This document shows, in pieces, positions 44,842 through 55,956 of a DNA stretch of 64,000 bases (the first letter of the stretch is position 1; the number at the start of each line of letters is the position of its first letter). Source of the DNA: Jiangella alba (GTDB taxonomy: Bacteria; Actinomycetota; Actinomycetes; Jiangellales; Jiangellaceae); contig NZ_FNUC01000004.1 in the NCBI RefSeq assembly GCF_900106035.1, positions 372,001 to 436,000 of the forward strand, in the 5' to 3' direction. The translations under genes and the position numbers were made by a program. The notes under the pieces were generated by a model, which made no database searches, was not told where the DNA came from, and saw nothing but the letters and a program-made list of their open reading frames with translations.

Positions 44842-45972
44842 CGGCGAACCTCCGGGGTGAGCAGGGCGTGCCCCGGCGCGTACCGCTCCAGCGCGTCCGG
44901 GTCCAGGCGCAGCCCCAGCCCCGGCGTCGACGGCACCGGCAGCAGGCCGTCGGCGTCCAGCGCGAAACCGCCCGCGGCCAGCTCGTCGATGTAGGCCGAC
45001 CCGGTCTTGTACTCGACCAGCTCGGTGCCGGGCAGCGCCGCCGCCAGGTGCAGGTCGGCGGCCAGTCCGACGGCGGTGTTCCAGCCGTGCGGGATGAACG
45101 CGACGCCGAACTCCCCCGCGAGCCAGGCCACCCGGCGCGACTCCGACAGCCCGCCGCCCTTGGTGGTGTCGGGCTGGACGATGTCGAACGCGCCCGCGGT
45201 GAGGAAGCGATGGAAGTCCTGCCGCCGGGTCAGCACCTCGCCGCCGGAGATCGGGACGCGGGAGCGCCGCCGCAGCGCGGCGAACCCGTCGACGTCGTCT
45301 GGGCGCAGCGCCTCCTCGAACCAGGCGACGTCGTAGCCGGCCAGCATGTCCGTCGTCCGCACCGCCCAGGACAGCCCGCGCGACCAGAACGCGTCCGACC
45401 CGCCGGCGTCGACGGCCAGCAGCGCGTCCGGCCCGACGGTCTCGCGGGCGGCCCGCACGATCTCTTCGTCGACGGCGTCGTTCGCCCGGCCGAACGAGCC
45501 CCAGCCGATCTTGAACGCGGTGAAGCCGAGCGCCACCAGCCGGGCGAGGTCGTCCTTGAGCACCGGCGGGTCGTCCATCAGCACCGACGCGTACGGCCGG
45601 ACCCGCTCGCGGTACCGCCCGCCCAGCAGCGTGCTCACCGGCAGGCCCGCGACCTGGCCGAGGATGTCCCACAGCGCGATGTCGATGCCGCTGACGGCGT
45701 GCGTGACGGCGCCGCCGCGGCCCAGCCAGAACGTGTGCTCGTGCAGGATCTGGCTGACGCGGTCCGGCTCGCGCGGGTCGGCGCCGACGGCGAGCGGACG
45801 CAGCTGGTCCAGTGCCGCCCGCACCAGCGCCTCGCTGGAGAACACGCTGCCGATGCCGACGACGCCCTCGTCGGTGTGCACGGCGACCAGCGTGTGGACG
45901 TTGTCGCCGGGGTCCAGCTCGCGCGCCCAGCCGCCCTTCGGGGTCGCGCCGCGCAGCCCGGCCGCCTTGATG

Positions 45973-45986
<14 letters not shown>
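44838..45986 (-). CDS. Mandelate racemase/muconate lactonising enzyme family protein (enolase superfamily)
   Basis: This 382-aa protein has the capping domain and a modified TIM barrel. The metal ligands are Asp in LLAVDAGGSD, Glu in VAWFEEALRP and Glu in PISGGEVL. The base strand reads FKIGWG, so the second Lys of a KxK pair is missing, while His in FIPHGWNTAVGL is kept. That pattern fits acid-sugar dehydratases. It should remove water from a sugar acid derived from the imported substrate. Its start overlaps the fusion-enzyme stop by 14 bp. Confidence 0.88.
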
Positions 45987-48810
<2,824 letters not shown>

Positions 48811-48818
48811 GGGTCAGG

Positions 48819-49658
48819 TCATCCTTTCGAGACACCGGCCAGCAGGCCGCGGACGAAGTGCCGTTGCAGCGCGACGAACACGGCCATCGGCACCAGCACG
48901 GAGAGCACGGCGGCGGACGTGAGGATCTCCCAGCCGTCGCCGCGCGAGGCGACCAGCTGCGACACCGCGACGGTCATCGGCGCGACGTCGCGGAAGCCGC
49001 CGAGGAAGATCAGCGCGACCAGCAGGTCGTTCCACGTCCACACGAAGTCGAAGATGGCCAGCGCGGCCAGCGCCGGCCGGGCCACCGGCACCACGATGGA
49101 GAAGAAGATCTGGCCGCGGCTGGCGCCGTCCATCTCGGCCGCCTCGAACAGCTCGCGCGGGATCGCGGCGAAGAAGTTGTGCAGCAGGTACACCGCGAAC
49201 GGCAGGCCGAAGCCCAGGTGCACCAGCCAGATGCCGAGGAAGCTGCCGGTGAGGTCGAGCGTGTTGAACACCCGCAGCAGCGGCACCAGCGTGATCTGGA
49301 TCGGCACGATGATCAGCGCGACGATCGTCAGCAGCACCGCGCTGCGCAACCGGAACCGCATCCCGGCCAGCGCGTACGCCGCGGCCGCGCCGATCGCCAC
49401 CGTCAGCACCGTCGCCGGCACCACCACCGCGAGGCTGTTGAACAGGCTCAGCGCCATCCCGTCGCGGTCCAGCACCCGCCGGTAGTTCTCCAGCGTGTAG
49501 TCGCCGGGCAGCGCGAACGACTCCCACCACCCCGACGAGAGCACCGCCCACGACGGCCGGAACGCGCTGACCACCAGGCCGAGCAGCGGGACCGCCCAGA
49601 TCACCGCCACCGCGATCACGACCACGTGCACCGGGATCCGCCGGATCGCCGCCGCCAT
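48819..49658 (-). CDS. Carbohydrate ABC transporter permease (CUT1, MalG type)
   Basis: This 279-aa protein has six spans and an EAA loop (PRELFEAAEMDGASRGQIFF). It ends LLAGVSKG. Its start codon shares one base with the stop of the MalF-type gene (TGATG). It forms the importer with that gene and the binding protein; the ATPase is not encoded here. Confidence 0.93.
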   Translation of the reverse strand: MAAAIRRIPVHVVVIAVAVIWAVPLLGLVVSAFRPSWAVLSSGWWESFALPGDYTLENYRRVLDRDGMALSLFNSLAVVVPATVLTVAIGAAAAYALAGMRFRLRSAVLLTIVALIIVPIQITLVPLLRVFNTLDLTGSFLGIWLVHLGFGLPFAVYLLHNFFAAIPRELFEAAEMDGASRGQIFFSIVVPVARPALAALAIFDFVWTWNDLLVALIFLGGFRDVAPMTVAVSQLVASRGDGWEILTSAAVLSVLVPMAVFVALQRHFVRGLLAGVSKG

Positions 49659-50629
49659 CACGCGACCCCGGTCTCGCGGCGGAACTGCCGCACGTTGACG
49701 ATCATGATCGGCACGACGGTGAGCATGAGGATCGTCGCGACGGCGCCGGCCAGCCCGTTGTCCTTCGCCGTGAACAGCGCCCGGTACATCACCGTCGACA
49801 GCACGTCGGTGCCGTAGTTGCCGTTCGTCATCACGTAGACGATGTCGAACGCCTTCAGCGCGGTGACCGTCATCGTTGTCGCCACGACCACCACCGTCGG
49901 CACCAGGAACGGCAGCGTGACGTGCCGGAACGCCGCCCACTCGGACGCACCGTCCAGCCGGGCCGCCTCCAGCAGCTCCCCCGGCACCGAGCGCAGCGCC
50001 GCGTCGAAGATCACCATCGCGAACCCGGCCTGCGTCCACAGCGTCGCGCCGATCAGCGCGTAGTTGTTCGTCGCGGTGTCGACGATCCACGCGACCGGCT
50101 CGCCGCCCAGCGCCGTCACGACGGCGTTCAGGGTGGCGGTCTGCGCCGCGCCGGGCGGCTGGTAGTCGTACATGAAGCTCCAGATCACCCCGGCCGCGAC
50201 GGCCGAGATCGCGATCGGCAGGAACAGCGCGGCCTTGATCAGCGCGCTGTACCGGACCCGCTCCGCCAGCACGGCGATGGCAAGGCCGACCAGCACGGCG
50301 AGCGTCGGCAGCAGCACCACCCAGAGGACGGTGTTGCGTAGAGCGATGCGGGTCACCTCGTCGGACAGCGTCTGCGCGTAGTTCGCGACGCCTGCGAACC
50401 CGCCGTCGTCGTCGACGAAGCTCCACCCGACGGTGACGACGGCCGGGAACGCCAGCGCCAGCAGCACCATCGCCACCGCCGGCCCGGCGAACAGCCACGG
50501 CGCCAGCCGCCGGTACGCGCCGCGGGGCAGCGCCGCCAGCGCGCGGTCGCCGAGGCGCAGGTAGGCCCAGCCGCCGACGAGGATCGCGGCCGTCGCCGCC
50601 AGCGTGAGGACGATGCGATCGGCGATCAT
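49658..50629 (-). CDS. Carbohydrate ABC transporter permease (CUT1, MalF type)
   Basis: This 323-aa protein starts at ATG 50629, overlapping the binding-protein stop by 4 bp. It has an extra N-terminal span (IVLTLAATAAILVGGWAYL) before the usual six, and an EAA loop (PGELLEAARLDGASEWAAF). Long frames upstream in the same phase are antisense artefacts. Confidence 0.92.
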   Translation of the reverse strand: MIADRIVLTLAATAAILVGGWAYLRLGDRALAALPRGAYRRLAPWLFAGPAVAMVLLALAFPAVVTVGWSFVDDDGGFAGVANYAQTLSDEVTRIALRNTVLWVVLLPTLAVLVGLAIAVLAERVRYSALIKAALFLPIAISAVAAGVIWSFMYDYQPPGAAQTATLNAVVTALGGEPVAWIVDTATNNYALIGATLWTQAGFAMVIFDAALRSVPGELLEAARLDGASEWAAFRHVTLPFLVPTVVVVATTMTVTALKAFDIVYVMTNGNYGTDVLSTVMYRALFTAKDNGLAGAVATILMLTVVPIMIVNVRQFRRETGVA

Positions 50630-51975
50630 CCCCGGGCGTCCTCGATGCCCTGCAGGATCGCGTCCAGGTCGCCCGGGTCCTGCGCGAACGCCAGCCCGGA
50701 CTGCCAGAACGCGTCCACCTCCGGCTGCGGCATCTGCGAGTTGCCCAGCGGGTACGTCGCCTCGGCCGAGGTCAGCACCTCGTGGGCGCGGCGCAGGAAC
50801 GGGTCCTCGTAGGCGTCGGCGGCGACCGTCACGTTCGGCGAGAGCCAGCGCCCGGTCGCCGCGATCAGCGTCCCGGCCTCGGTCGAGGCGAGGTAGCGGG
50901 TCAGCGCGGCGGCCTGCGGCGAGTCGGTGATCAGGCCGAGGATCTCGCCGGAGAAGGAGGAGATGCCCGGATACTCGGGATTGAAGTCCGGCGACGGGAA
51001 GAAGTCGAGGTCCGTGCCCGGCTCCAGTTCCGGGAAGGCGTCGGCGATGATGCCGCCCATGAACGTCGCCTGCTGGAGCAGGTAACAGCCCGGCTCCGGC
51101 GCGAACATCGGGTTGGCCGCCTGGGAGAAGTCGGTGCTGAGCACGGTCGTCGTCCCGCCGTAGACCATGCCGTCGGCGATCATCTCGCCGTACGTCTCGT
51201 AGGCCTGCTCGACCTGCGGCGACGTCCACGGTTCGGTGCCCTCGCGCCAGGCCCGGTGGAACTCCGGACCGGCCTGGCGGAGCAGGATCTCGTCGATGAA
51301 GTCGGCGGCCGGCCAGCCGCTGGCGGCGCCGCTCTCCAGGCCGACGCACCACGGCGTCTCGCCGGCGGCCGCCTTCTCCGCGGCCCAGGCCTGCAGCTCG
51401 TCCCAGCTCTCCGGCTCGGTCGGCCCGTCGTAGCGCTGCGGGTCGTACCAGATCAGCCCGCCCAGGTTGACGGTGTTGTACAGGCCGAACAGCTCGCCGC
51501 CGGCGGTGCCGGTCTCGAGCATGCTGGCCGGGTAGTTCGCGGTGAGCACGGCGTCGTCGACCACCGTCCGGAGGTCGACGAGCGCGCCCTGCTCGGCCAG
51601 CGCCGCCATCTCGCCGATGGCCGGCGTGGCGACGACGTCGGGCGGGTTGCCGCCGTCGACGCGGGTCTGCAGGACGGCGGCGAAGTCGCGGGTGCCCTCG
51701 TAGCGCACCTCGATGCCGGTGGCGTCCTCGAACGGCGCGACGACGCTGAGGAACGCGTCGAGCTCCTCGCCGCCCAGCACGCCGAGCATCGTCACACTGC
51801 CGTCGAGCTCCTCACCGCCGGCGGCCGCGAGCGCGGCCTCCTCGGCGGCGGTGACCGCGGCGTCGTCGGCCGCGGTCTCGTCCTGGCCGGTCCGCTCGCT
51901 GCTGCTGCACGCGGCCAGCGCGGTGACGACGGCGCCCGCCGCGGCCAGCGCGGCCGCACGGTGACGCAGGTTCAT
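50626..51975 (-). CDS. Sugar ABC transporter substrate-binding lipoprotein
   Basis: This 449-aa family-1 solute-binding protein starts at ATG 51975 after CGAGGAG. It has a lipoprotein signal (LAAAGAVVTALAAC) followed by an acidic, Ala-rich linker. The mature part includes VRYEGTRDFAAVLQTRVDGG and GGLIWYDPQRYDG. It is the receptor of the second sugar importer and the first gene of the operon that contains the ceramidase-GH13 fusion. The ligand is unknown; the downstream enzymes hint at a glucosylated or amide-bearing compound. Confidence 0.93.
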   Translation of the reverse strand: MNLRHRAAALAAAGAVVTALAACSSSERTGQDETAADDAAVTAAEEAALAAAGGEELDGSVTMLGVLGGEELDAFLSVVAPFEDATGIEVRYEGTRDFAAVLQTRVDGGNPPDVVATPAIGEMAALAEQGALVDLRTVVDDAVLTANYPASMLETGTAGGELFGLYNTVNLGGLIWYDPQRYDGPTEPESWDELQAWAAEKAAAGETPWCVGLESGAASGWPAADFIDEILLRQAGPEFHRAWREGTEPWTSPQVEQAYETYGEMIADGMVYGGTTTVLSTDFSQAANPMFAPEPGCYLLQQATFMGGIIADAFPELEPGTDLDFFPSPDFNPEYPGISSFSGEILGLITDSPQAAALTRYLASTEAGTLIAATGRWLSPNVTVAADAYEDPFLRRAHEVLTSAEATYPLGNSQMPQPEVDAFWQSGLAFAQDPGDLDAILQGIEDARG

Positions 51976-52044
51976 GGTCGGCTCCTCGGTTCGTCGGGAT
52001 GACCGGTGGATTTCGTAGGGCGAGACCGTAGCAGGGTCGACGGA

Positions 52045-52060
52045 CGATTGTCGACAGTCG
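52045..52060. promoter_or_regulatory. Candidate GntR operator in the divergent promoter region
   Basis: CGATTGTCGACAGTCG is a 16-bp palindrome with one mismatched pair, and a second GTCGAC core lies at 52036-52041. It covers the probable -35 (TTGTCG, 52048-52053) of the gntR promoter and lies upstream of the transporter operon on the other strand, so one GntR dimer could repress both. Confidence 0.6.
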
Positions 52061-52071
52061 CTCATATGCAC

Positions 52072-52077
52072 TAGGAT
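52072..52077 (+). promoter_or_regulatory. -10 box of the gntR transcript
   Basis: TAGGAT ends 7 bp before the ATG of the upstream ORF at 52085 and 18 bp after the TTGTCG -35 candidate. This predicts a transcript starting at that ATG. Confidence 0.55.
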
Positions 52078-52084
52078 CATCGCC

Positions 52085-52117
52085 ATGCTGCACCGAGACG
52101 TAGGAGGTCACCGATGA
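52085..52117 (+). CDS. Leaderless 10-codon upstream ORF overlapping gntR
   Basis: ATG 52085 opens a 10-residue frame (MLHRDVGGHR) whose TGA overlaps the gntR ATG by 4 bp (ATGA at 52114-52117). The gntR ribosome site TAGGAGG lies inside it. With the -10 box 7 bp ahead, this ATG would be the first codon of the mRNA. Such leaderless small ORFs couple translation of the following gene in actinobacteria. The peptide itself probably has no function. Confidence 0.45.
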   Translation: MLHRDVGGHR

Positions 52118-52779
52118 GTGGGCTGGGCTTGCGACGGGTCCCGAGCCTGTCGCGCCGCGAGCACGTCGCCGAGATCCTGCGCGAGGCGATCACCAGCGGC
52201 CGGCTCAAGCCCGGCGACCGGCTGGTCGAGCTCGACCTCGCCGCCGAGCTGGGCACCAGCCGCGCCCCCGTCCGCGAGGCGCTGCGCCAGCTCGAGCAGG
52301 AGGGGCTGATCGCGTCCTACCCGTACCGCGGCAGCGAGGTGCTCGGCGTCTCGCAGGACGAGGTCGAGCAGGTGCTCGTGCCGATCCGCATCACGCTCGA
52401 GCGGTTCGCGTTCGGCAAGGCGCTGGAGAAGCTGACCGACGCCGATCTCACCGCGCTCCAGGGCATGGTCGACGACATGCTGGTGGCCGCGTCGGCCGGC
52501 GAGGCGGAGCAACTGGTCGACCTCGACATCCGCTTCCACGAGCTGGTCATCACCCGCTCCGAGCAGCGGCACTGCCTGCAGATGTGGAAGACCATCCAGC
52601 CGCGGGTGCGCGCGTACTTCCGCCGCGACGCCCCGGCGCACGCCGACCCCGCCGACGTCGCCCGGCAGCACCAGGAGCTGCTCGACGTCCTGCGCGGCGG
52701 CGACCGCGACGCCGTCCTGGACGCCGTCGAGCGGCACATCCACATCCACCTCACGCCGGGCTCGCCCGATGTGGGCTGA
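52114..52779 (+). CDS. GntR family transcriptional regulator (FCD type)
   Basis: This 221-aa protein has the GntR winged helix (RLVELDLAAELGTSRAPVREALRQ) and an all-helical FCD ligand domain with likely metal-binding residues (DIRFHELVI, ARQHQELL, VERHIHIHL). FCD regulators usually answer to sugar acids or other organic acids, which suits an operon with an acid-sugar-dehydratase-like enzyme. It should control both its own operon and the divergent transporter operon. Its end overlaps the SDR start by 11 bp. Confidence 0.93.
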   Translation: MSGLGLRRVPSLSRREHVAEILREAITSGRLKPGDRLVELDLAAELGTSRAPVREALRQLEQEGLIASYPYRGSEVLGVSQDEVEQVLVPIRITLERFAFGKALEKLTDADLTALQGMVDDMLVAASAGEAEQLVDLDIRFHELVITRSEQRHCLQMWKTIQPRVRAYFRRDAPAHADPADVARQHQELLDVLRGGDRDAVLDAVERHIHIHLTPGSPDVG

Positions 52780-53530
52780 GACGGTCGCCGTCACCGGGGC
52801 CGGGTCGGGCATCGGGCGGGCGGTGCTGCTGGCGGCGGCCGCGCGGGGTGCGCGGGTGGCGGCGCTGGACGTGGACCTGTCGGCGGCATCCGCTGCCGCC
52901 GACGAGGCGCTCACCGCAGGGGCGTCCGGCGCGGTCGCCGTGGAGTGCGACGTTTCGTCCGAAGCGTCCGTCGCGGCGGCGTTCGACGTGATCGGAGCGC
53001 CGGGGGCGGTGTTCGCGAACGCCGGCATCGAGGTGAACGCGCCGCTGCACGAGTTCCCGGCCGACGCGTGGGAGCGGGTCGTCGCCGTCAACCTCGTCGG
53101 CGTGTTCCTGACCTGCCGCGAGGCGCTGCGCCGGCTGGTCGAGGCCGGCCGCGGCGGCTCCGTCGTCTGCACGTCGTCGCCGGCCGCGTTCGTCGGCCAC
53201 GCCGGCGGCGGGAACAGCGCCTACGCCGCGTCGAAGGGCGGGGTGTCGGCGTTCGTCCGGTCGGCCGCGCTCGACTACGCGCCGCACGGCATCCGCGTCA
53301 ACGCCGTCGTGCCCGGGGCCACCGACACCGCGATGCTGCGCGTCGGGGGCGCGGACCTCGGGCGCATCCGGGAGGCGGCCGCCGCGCAGATCCCGCTCGG
53401 GCGGCTGGGCCGGCCCGACGAGGTGGCCGCGGCGGTGCTGTGGCTGCTGTCCGGCGAGTCGTCGTACGTCACCGGGTCGCACCTGGTCTGCGACGGCGGC
53501 CTGATGGCGAAGAGCGCCAACGACTTCTAG
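52769..53530 (+). CDS. SDR family oxidoreductase
   Basis: This 253-aa short-chain dehydrogenase has TGAGSGIGRAVL at the N-terminus, FANAGIEVN, Ser in CTSSPAAF and the YxxxK pair in NSAYAASKGGV, and ends YVTGSHLVCDGGLMAKS. It likely oxidises a hydroxyl of the sugar-derived intermediate with NAD(P). It begins at ATG 52769 inside the gntR coding end. Confidence 0.92.
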   Translation: MWAETVAVTGAGSGIGRAVLLAAAARGARVAALDVDLSAASAAADEALTAGASGAVAVECDVSSEASVAAAFDVIGAPGAVFANAGIEVNAPLHEFPADAWERVVAVNLVGVFLTCREALRRLVEAGRGGSVVCTSSPAAFVGHAGGGNSAYAASKGGVSAFVRSAALDYAPHGIRVNAVVPGATDTAMLRVGGADLGRIREAAAAQIPLGRLGRPDEVAAAVLWLLSGESSYVTGSHLVCDGGLMAKSANDF

Positions 53531-53540
53531 GGAGGACTTC

Positions 53541-53906
53541 GTGGTGTCGTCGATCGGTTCGACGGTGTGGGTGGTCGCCGACGGGTACATCCCGCCGGGC
53601 AGCAGCGGGGACGACCCCGCGCTGGCCAGCCACGAGAGCGTCTGCATCCTCAACGCGGGCGCCGTGGACGCGACCGTCCGGCTGTGGGTGTACTTCACCG
53701 ACCGCGAGCCGGACGGGCCCCACGTCCTGCCCGTCCCCGCGCGCCGGGCGTTCCACCAGCAGCTGGGCGCGCTGGGCGTGCCGGCCGGCGTCGACTACAG
53801 CGTGGTGCTGGAGAGCGACGTGCCGGTGGTGGTGCAGCACACCCGGCTGGACTCCAGGCAGGCGGCGAACGCGCTGATGTCGACCATCGCGTACCCGGCC
53901 CGATGA
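53541..53906 (+). CDS. ASRT-family protein (Anabaena sensory rhodopsin transducer-like)
   Basis: This 121-aa protein starts at GTG 53541 behind GGGAGG. It closely fits the sensory rhodopsin transducer family (PF07100): TVWVVADGYIPPGSSG, ASHESVCILNAGAVDATV, VYFTDREPDGPH, ARRAFHQQLGALGVP, DYSVVLESDVPVVVQHTRLD, ALMSTIAYPA. The family is a small tetrameric beta-sandwich that interacts with a sensory rhodopsin in Anabaena, yet most members occur without any rhodopsin. Here it sits between an SDR and a dehydrogenase in a sugar operon, pointing to a carbohydrate-related role. Confidence 0.88.
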   Translation: MVSSIGSTVWVVADGYIPPGSSGDDPALASHESVCILNAGAVDATVRLWVYFTDREPDGPHVLPVPARRAFHQQLGALGVPAGVDYSVVLESDVPVVVQHTRLDSRQAANALMSTIAYPAR

Positions 53907-54832
53907 GGACGCGACGGAGTGTGCTGACCGGGCCGCGGACGTCGGTGCTGCGGTCCGTGCAACTGCCGGAGCCCGGCTACGGCGAGGTGGTGCTGCGGGT
54001 GCTGGTCAGCGGCGTGTGCGCCAGCGAGGTGGCGGAGTGGACGGCGGGTCCGTCCGGCGGCGAGGTGCTGGCGCTCGGGCACGAGCCGGTGGGCGAGGTC
54101 GTCGCCACCGGGCCGGGGGTGTCGGCCATACGCGTGGGCGACGTCGTGACCGGCCGGGTCGACGCCGCGTTCGCCGACCACGCCGTCGCCGACGTCCGCG
54201 ACCTCGTCGTGGTGCCGCCGGGGGTGTCGCCCGGCGAGGCGCTCGGCGAGCCGCTCGGCTGCGTCGTCGAGGCGCTGCGCCGGACCCGGCTGGACACCGG
54301 CGACCGGGTCGCCGTCGTCGGGACCGGGTTCATGGGGCTGGTGCTGCTGCAGCTGCTGCGGCACGCCGGGACGCGTCAGGTGGTGGCGATCGACCCGCGG
54401 CCGGACGCGCGCGAGCAGGCGCTGATCCACGGCGCCGACGCGGCGCTGGCGCCGGGCGAGGCCTCGGGCCCGTCCATCGACGACGCCTTCGACGTGGTGG
54501 TCGAGGGGTCCGGCACGGCGGCCGGCCTGGACCTCGCGACCCGGCTGGTGCGCCCGCACGGCGTGCTGTCGATCATGGGCTACCACCAAGGCCCCCGCAC
54601 CGTCGACCTGCACGCCTGGAACTGGAAGGCCATCGACGTCGTCAACGCCCACGTCCGCGACCGCGCCCGCCTGCGCGACAGCGTCCGCCGCGGCATCGAC
54701 CTCGTCGCCTCCGGCCGCATCGACGTCGGCGCGCTGGTCACCCACCGGTTCAGCCTGGACGAGGTCGATGTCGCCTTCGCCGCCCTCGTCGGCAAGGAGC
54801 CCGGCTTCGTCAAGGCCGCCATCACCTGGTGA
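53903..54832 (+). CDS. Zinc-type medium-chain alcohol dehydrogenase
   Basis: This 309-aa protein starts at ATG 53903, overlapping the ASRT gene by 4 bp. The catalytic-zinc Cys is in VSGVCASEV and the following GHEPVGEV is the Zn-ADH signature; the nucleotide fold is VAVVGTGFMGLVLLQLL. The four-Cys structural-zinc lobe is missing, so it is shorter than sorbitol or threonine dehydrogenases. It should oxidise a polyol or sugar alcohol in the pathway served by the GntR operon. Confidence 0.9.
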   Translation: MRTRRSVLTGPRTSVLRSVQLPEPGYGEVVLRVLVSGVCASEVAEWTAGPSGGEVLALGHEPVGEVVATGPGVSAIRVGDVVTGRVDAAFADHAVADVRDLVVVPPGVSPGEALGEPLGCVVEALRRTRLDTGDRVAVVGTGFMGLVLLQLLRHAGTRQVVAIDPRPDAREQALIHGADAALAPGEASGPSIDDAFDVVVEGSGTAAGLDLATRLVRPHGVLSIMGYHQGPRTVDLHAWNWKAIDVVNAHVRDRARLRDSVRRGIDLVASGRIDVGALVTHRFSLDEVDVAFAALVGKEPGFVKAAITW

Positions 54833-54853
54833 CCGCGCGCGCCGGGGTCTCTC

Positions 54854-54904
54854 CGGGCGTGGTGACCTCAGCGCCAACTGTTGGCGCTGAGGTCACCACG
54901 CCCG
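54854..54904. terminator. 51-bp perfect palindrome, bidirectional terminator
   Basis: Arms of 25 bp (54854-54878 and 54880-54904) pair perfectly around a single T. The inner right arm reads GTTGGCGCTGAGGTCACC. It lies between the converging dehydrogenase (stop 54832) and LysR gene (stop 54913). A partial copy occurs at 43259-43295. Confidence 0.75.
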
Positions 54905-54912
54905 AACTGCAC

Positions 54913-55821
54913 TCACCCGCCCGCGGCGGGCGGCGGGGCTGCTGGTGCGGCCGGGCGGGCGGCGAACGGCTGGCCGAGGATGGCCGAAGTCAGTGCCTCG
55001 ACGGGCTCGACCGGGGAGCGCGGGTTGGACAGCAGGGTGAAGTCGATGTCGCCCAGCTCGGGCAGGCCGACCGACGCGGGCAGGGCCTGGAGGTCGGCGG
55101 GGACGAGGCTGCTCGGGAACACCGCGACGCCGATGCCGGCGCGGGCCGCGGCCAGGACGCCGTTGACCTCCAGCGTCTTGCAGGTGATCTTCCAGCTGCG
55201 GCCCGACTCCGCCAGCACCCGTAGCGCCGTCACCCGGCTGACCGACGGCGCGGTGTAGGTGATCAGCGGGATCGGCTCGTCCGGCCGGACCTGGGTGCCG
55301 GGCAGCCCGATCCAGACCAGCCGGTCGCGGCGGACCACCCGGCCGACGGTCTCGTCGGGGAACTCCTTGATGAAGACGAGGTCGAGCTGGTTGGCCTCCA
55401 GCCGGCGCATCAGCGTGCGCGTCTGGGTGACCGTCAGCTCCAGGTTGATCCGCGGGTGCAGCTGCCGGAACGCCCGCAGCACGACGGGTAGCTGGGCCAG
55501 CGCGAGGTCGTCGGCCGCCCCGAAGCGGAGCCGGCCGCGCATCGCCGTCCCGGTGAAGTAGCTGGCCGCCTCGTCATGGGCGGCGAGGATCGAGCGGGCG
55601 AAGCCGGCCATCGCCTCGCCGTTGTCGGTGAGCGTGACGACCCGGGTGTCGCGCAGCAGCAGCTGCCGCCCGGCCGCCTCCTCCAGCCGGCGCACGTGCT
55701 GACTGACGCTCGGCTGGCTGATGCCCAGCTGCTGCGCCGCCTGGGTGAAGTTCAGCGTCGACGCCACGGCCAGGAATGTCCGCAGATGTACCGGGTCGAA
55801 CACGGCTCGCTCCTCTGTCAT
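54913..55821 (-). CDS. LysR family transcriptional regulator
   Basis: This 302-aa protein has the N-terminal helix-turn-helix HLRTFLAVASTLNFTQAAQQ and the ligand domain with RLRFGAADDLALAQLP. The C-terminal tail is Ala/Pro-rich. It is divergent from an MFS exporter, its likely target, and an inverted repeat overlaps its own start codon, suggesting self-control. Confidence 0.93.
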   Translation of the reverse strand: MTEERAVFDPVHLRTFLAVASTLNFTQAAQQLGISQPSVSQHVRRLEEAAGRQLLLRDTRVVTLTDNGEAMAGFARSILAAHDEAASYFTGTAMRGRLRFGAADDLALAQLPVVLRAFRQLHPRINLELTVTQTRTLMRRLEANQLDLVFIKEFPDETVGRVVRRDRLVWIGLPGTQVRPDEPIPLITYTAPSVSRVTALRVLAESGRSWKITCKTLEVNGVLAAARAGIGVAVFPSSLVPADLQALPASVGLPELGDIDFTLLSNPRSPVEPVEALTSAILGQPFAARPAAPAAPPPAAGG

Positions 55822-55852
55822 TAGGTTTCATGATGACATTTATAGGCTCTAT
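55816..55852. promoter_or_regulatory. LysR-type binding region in the lysR/MFS space
   Basis: TGTCAT (55816-55821) and ATGACA (55833-55838) form a perfect inverted repeat with an 11-bp spacer, covering the lysR start codon; ATAG-GCT-CTAT (55842-55852) follows at once. Both match the dyad style of LysR sites. Confidence 0.5.
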
Positions 55853-55956
55853 TCGTTCGAAGAATCAGCGATCAGCACCTAACGTAGAACACGGTCCTGC
55901 CACTGTGGCGGGACCACCGCACGTCCACCATCCGCACCACCACAAGGAACATCACC

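Noticed and set aside
48811..49655. Alternative minus-strand frames through the CUT1 permeases
   Set aside because: Frame-shifted readings of the permeases; membrane spans and EAA loops occur only in the chosen frames.
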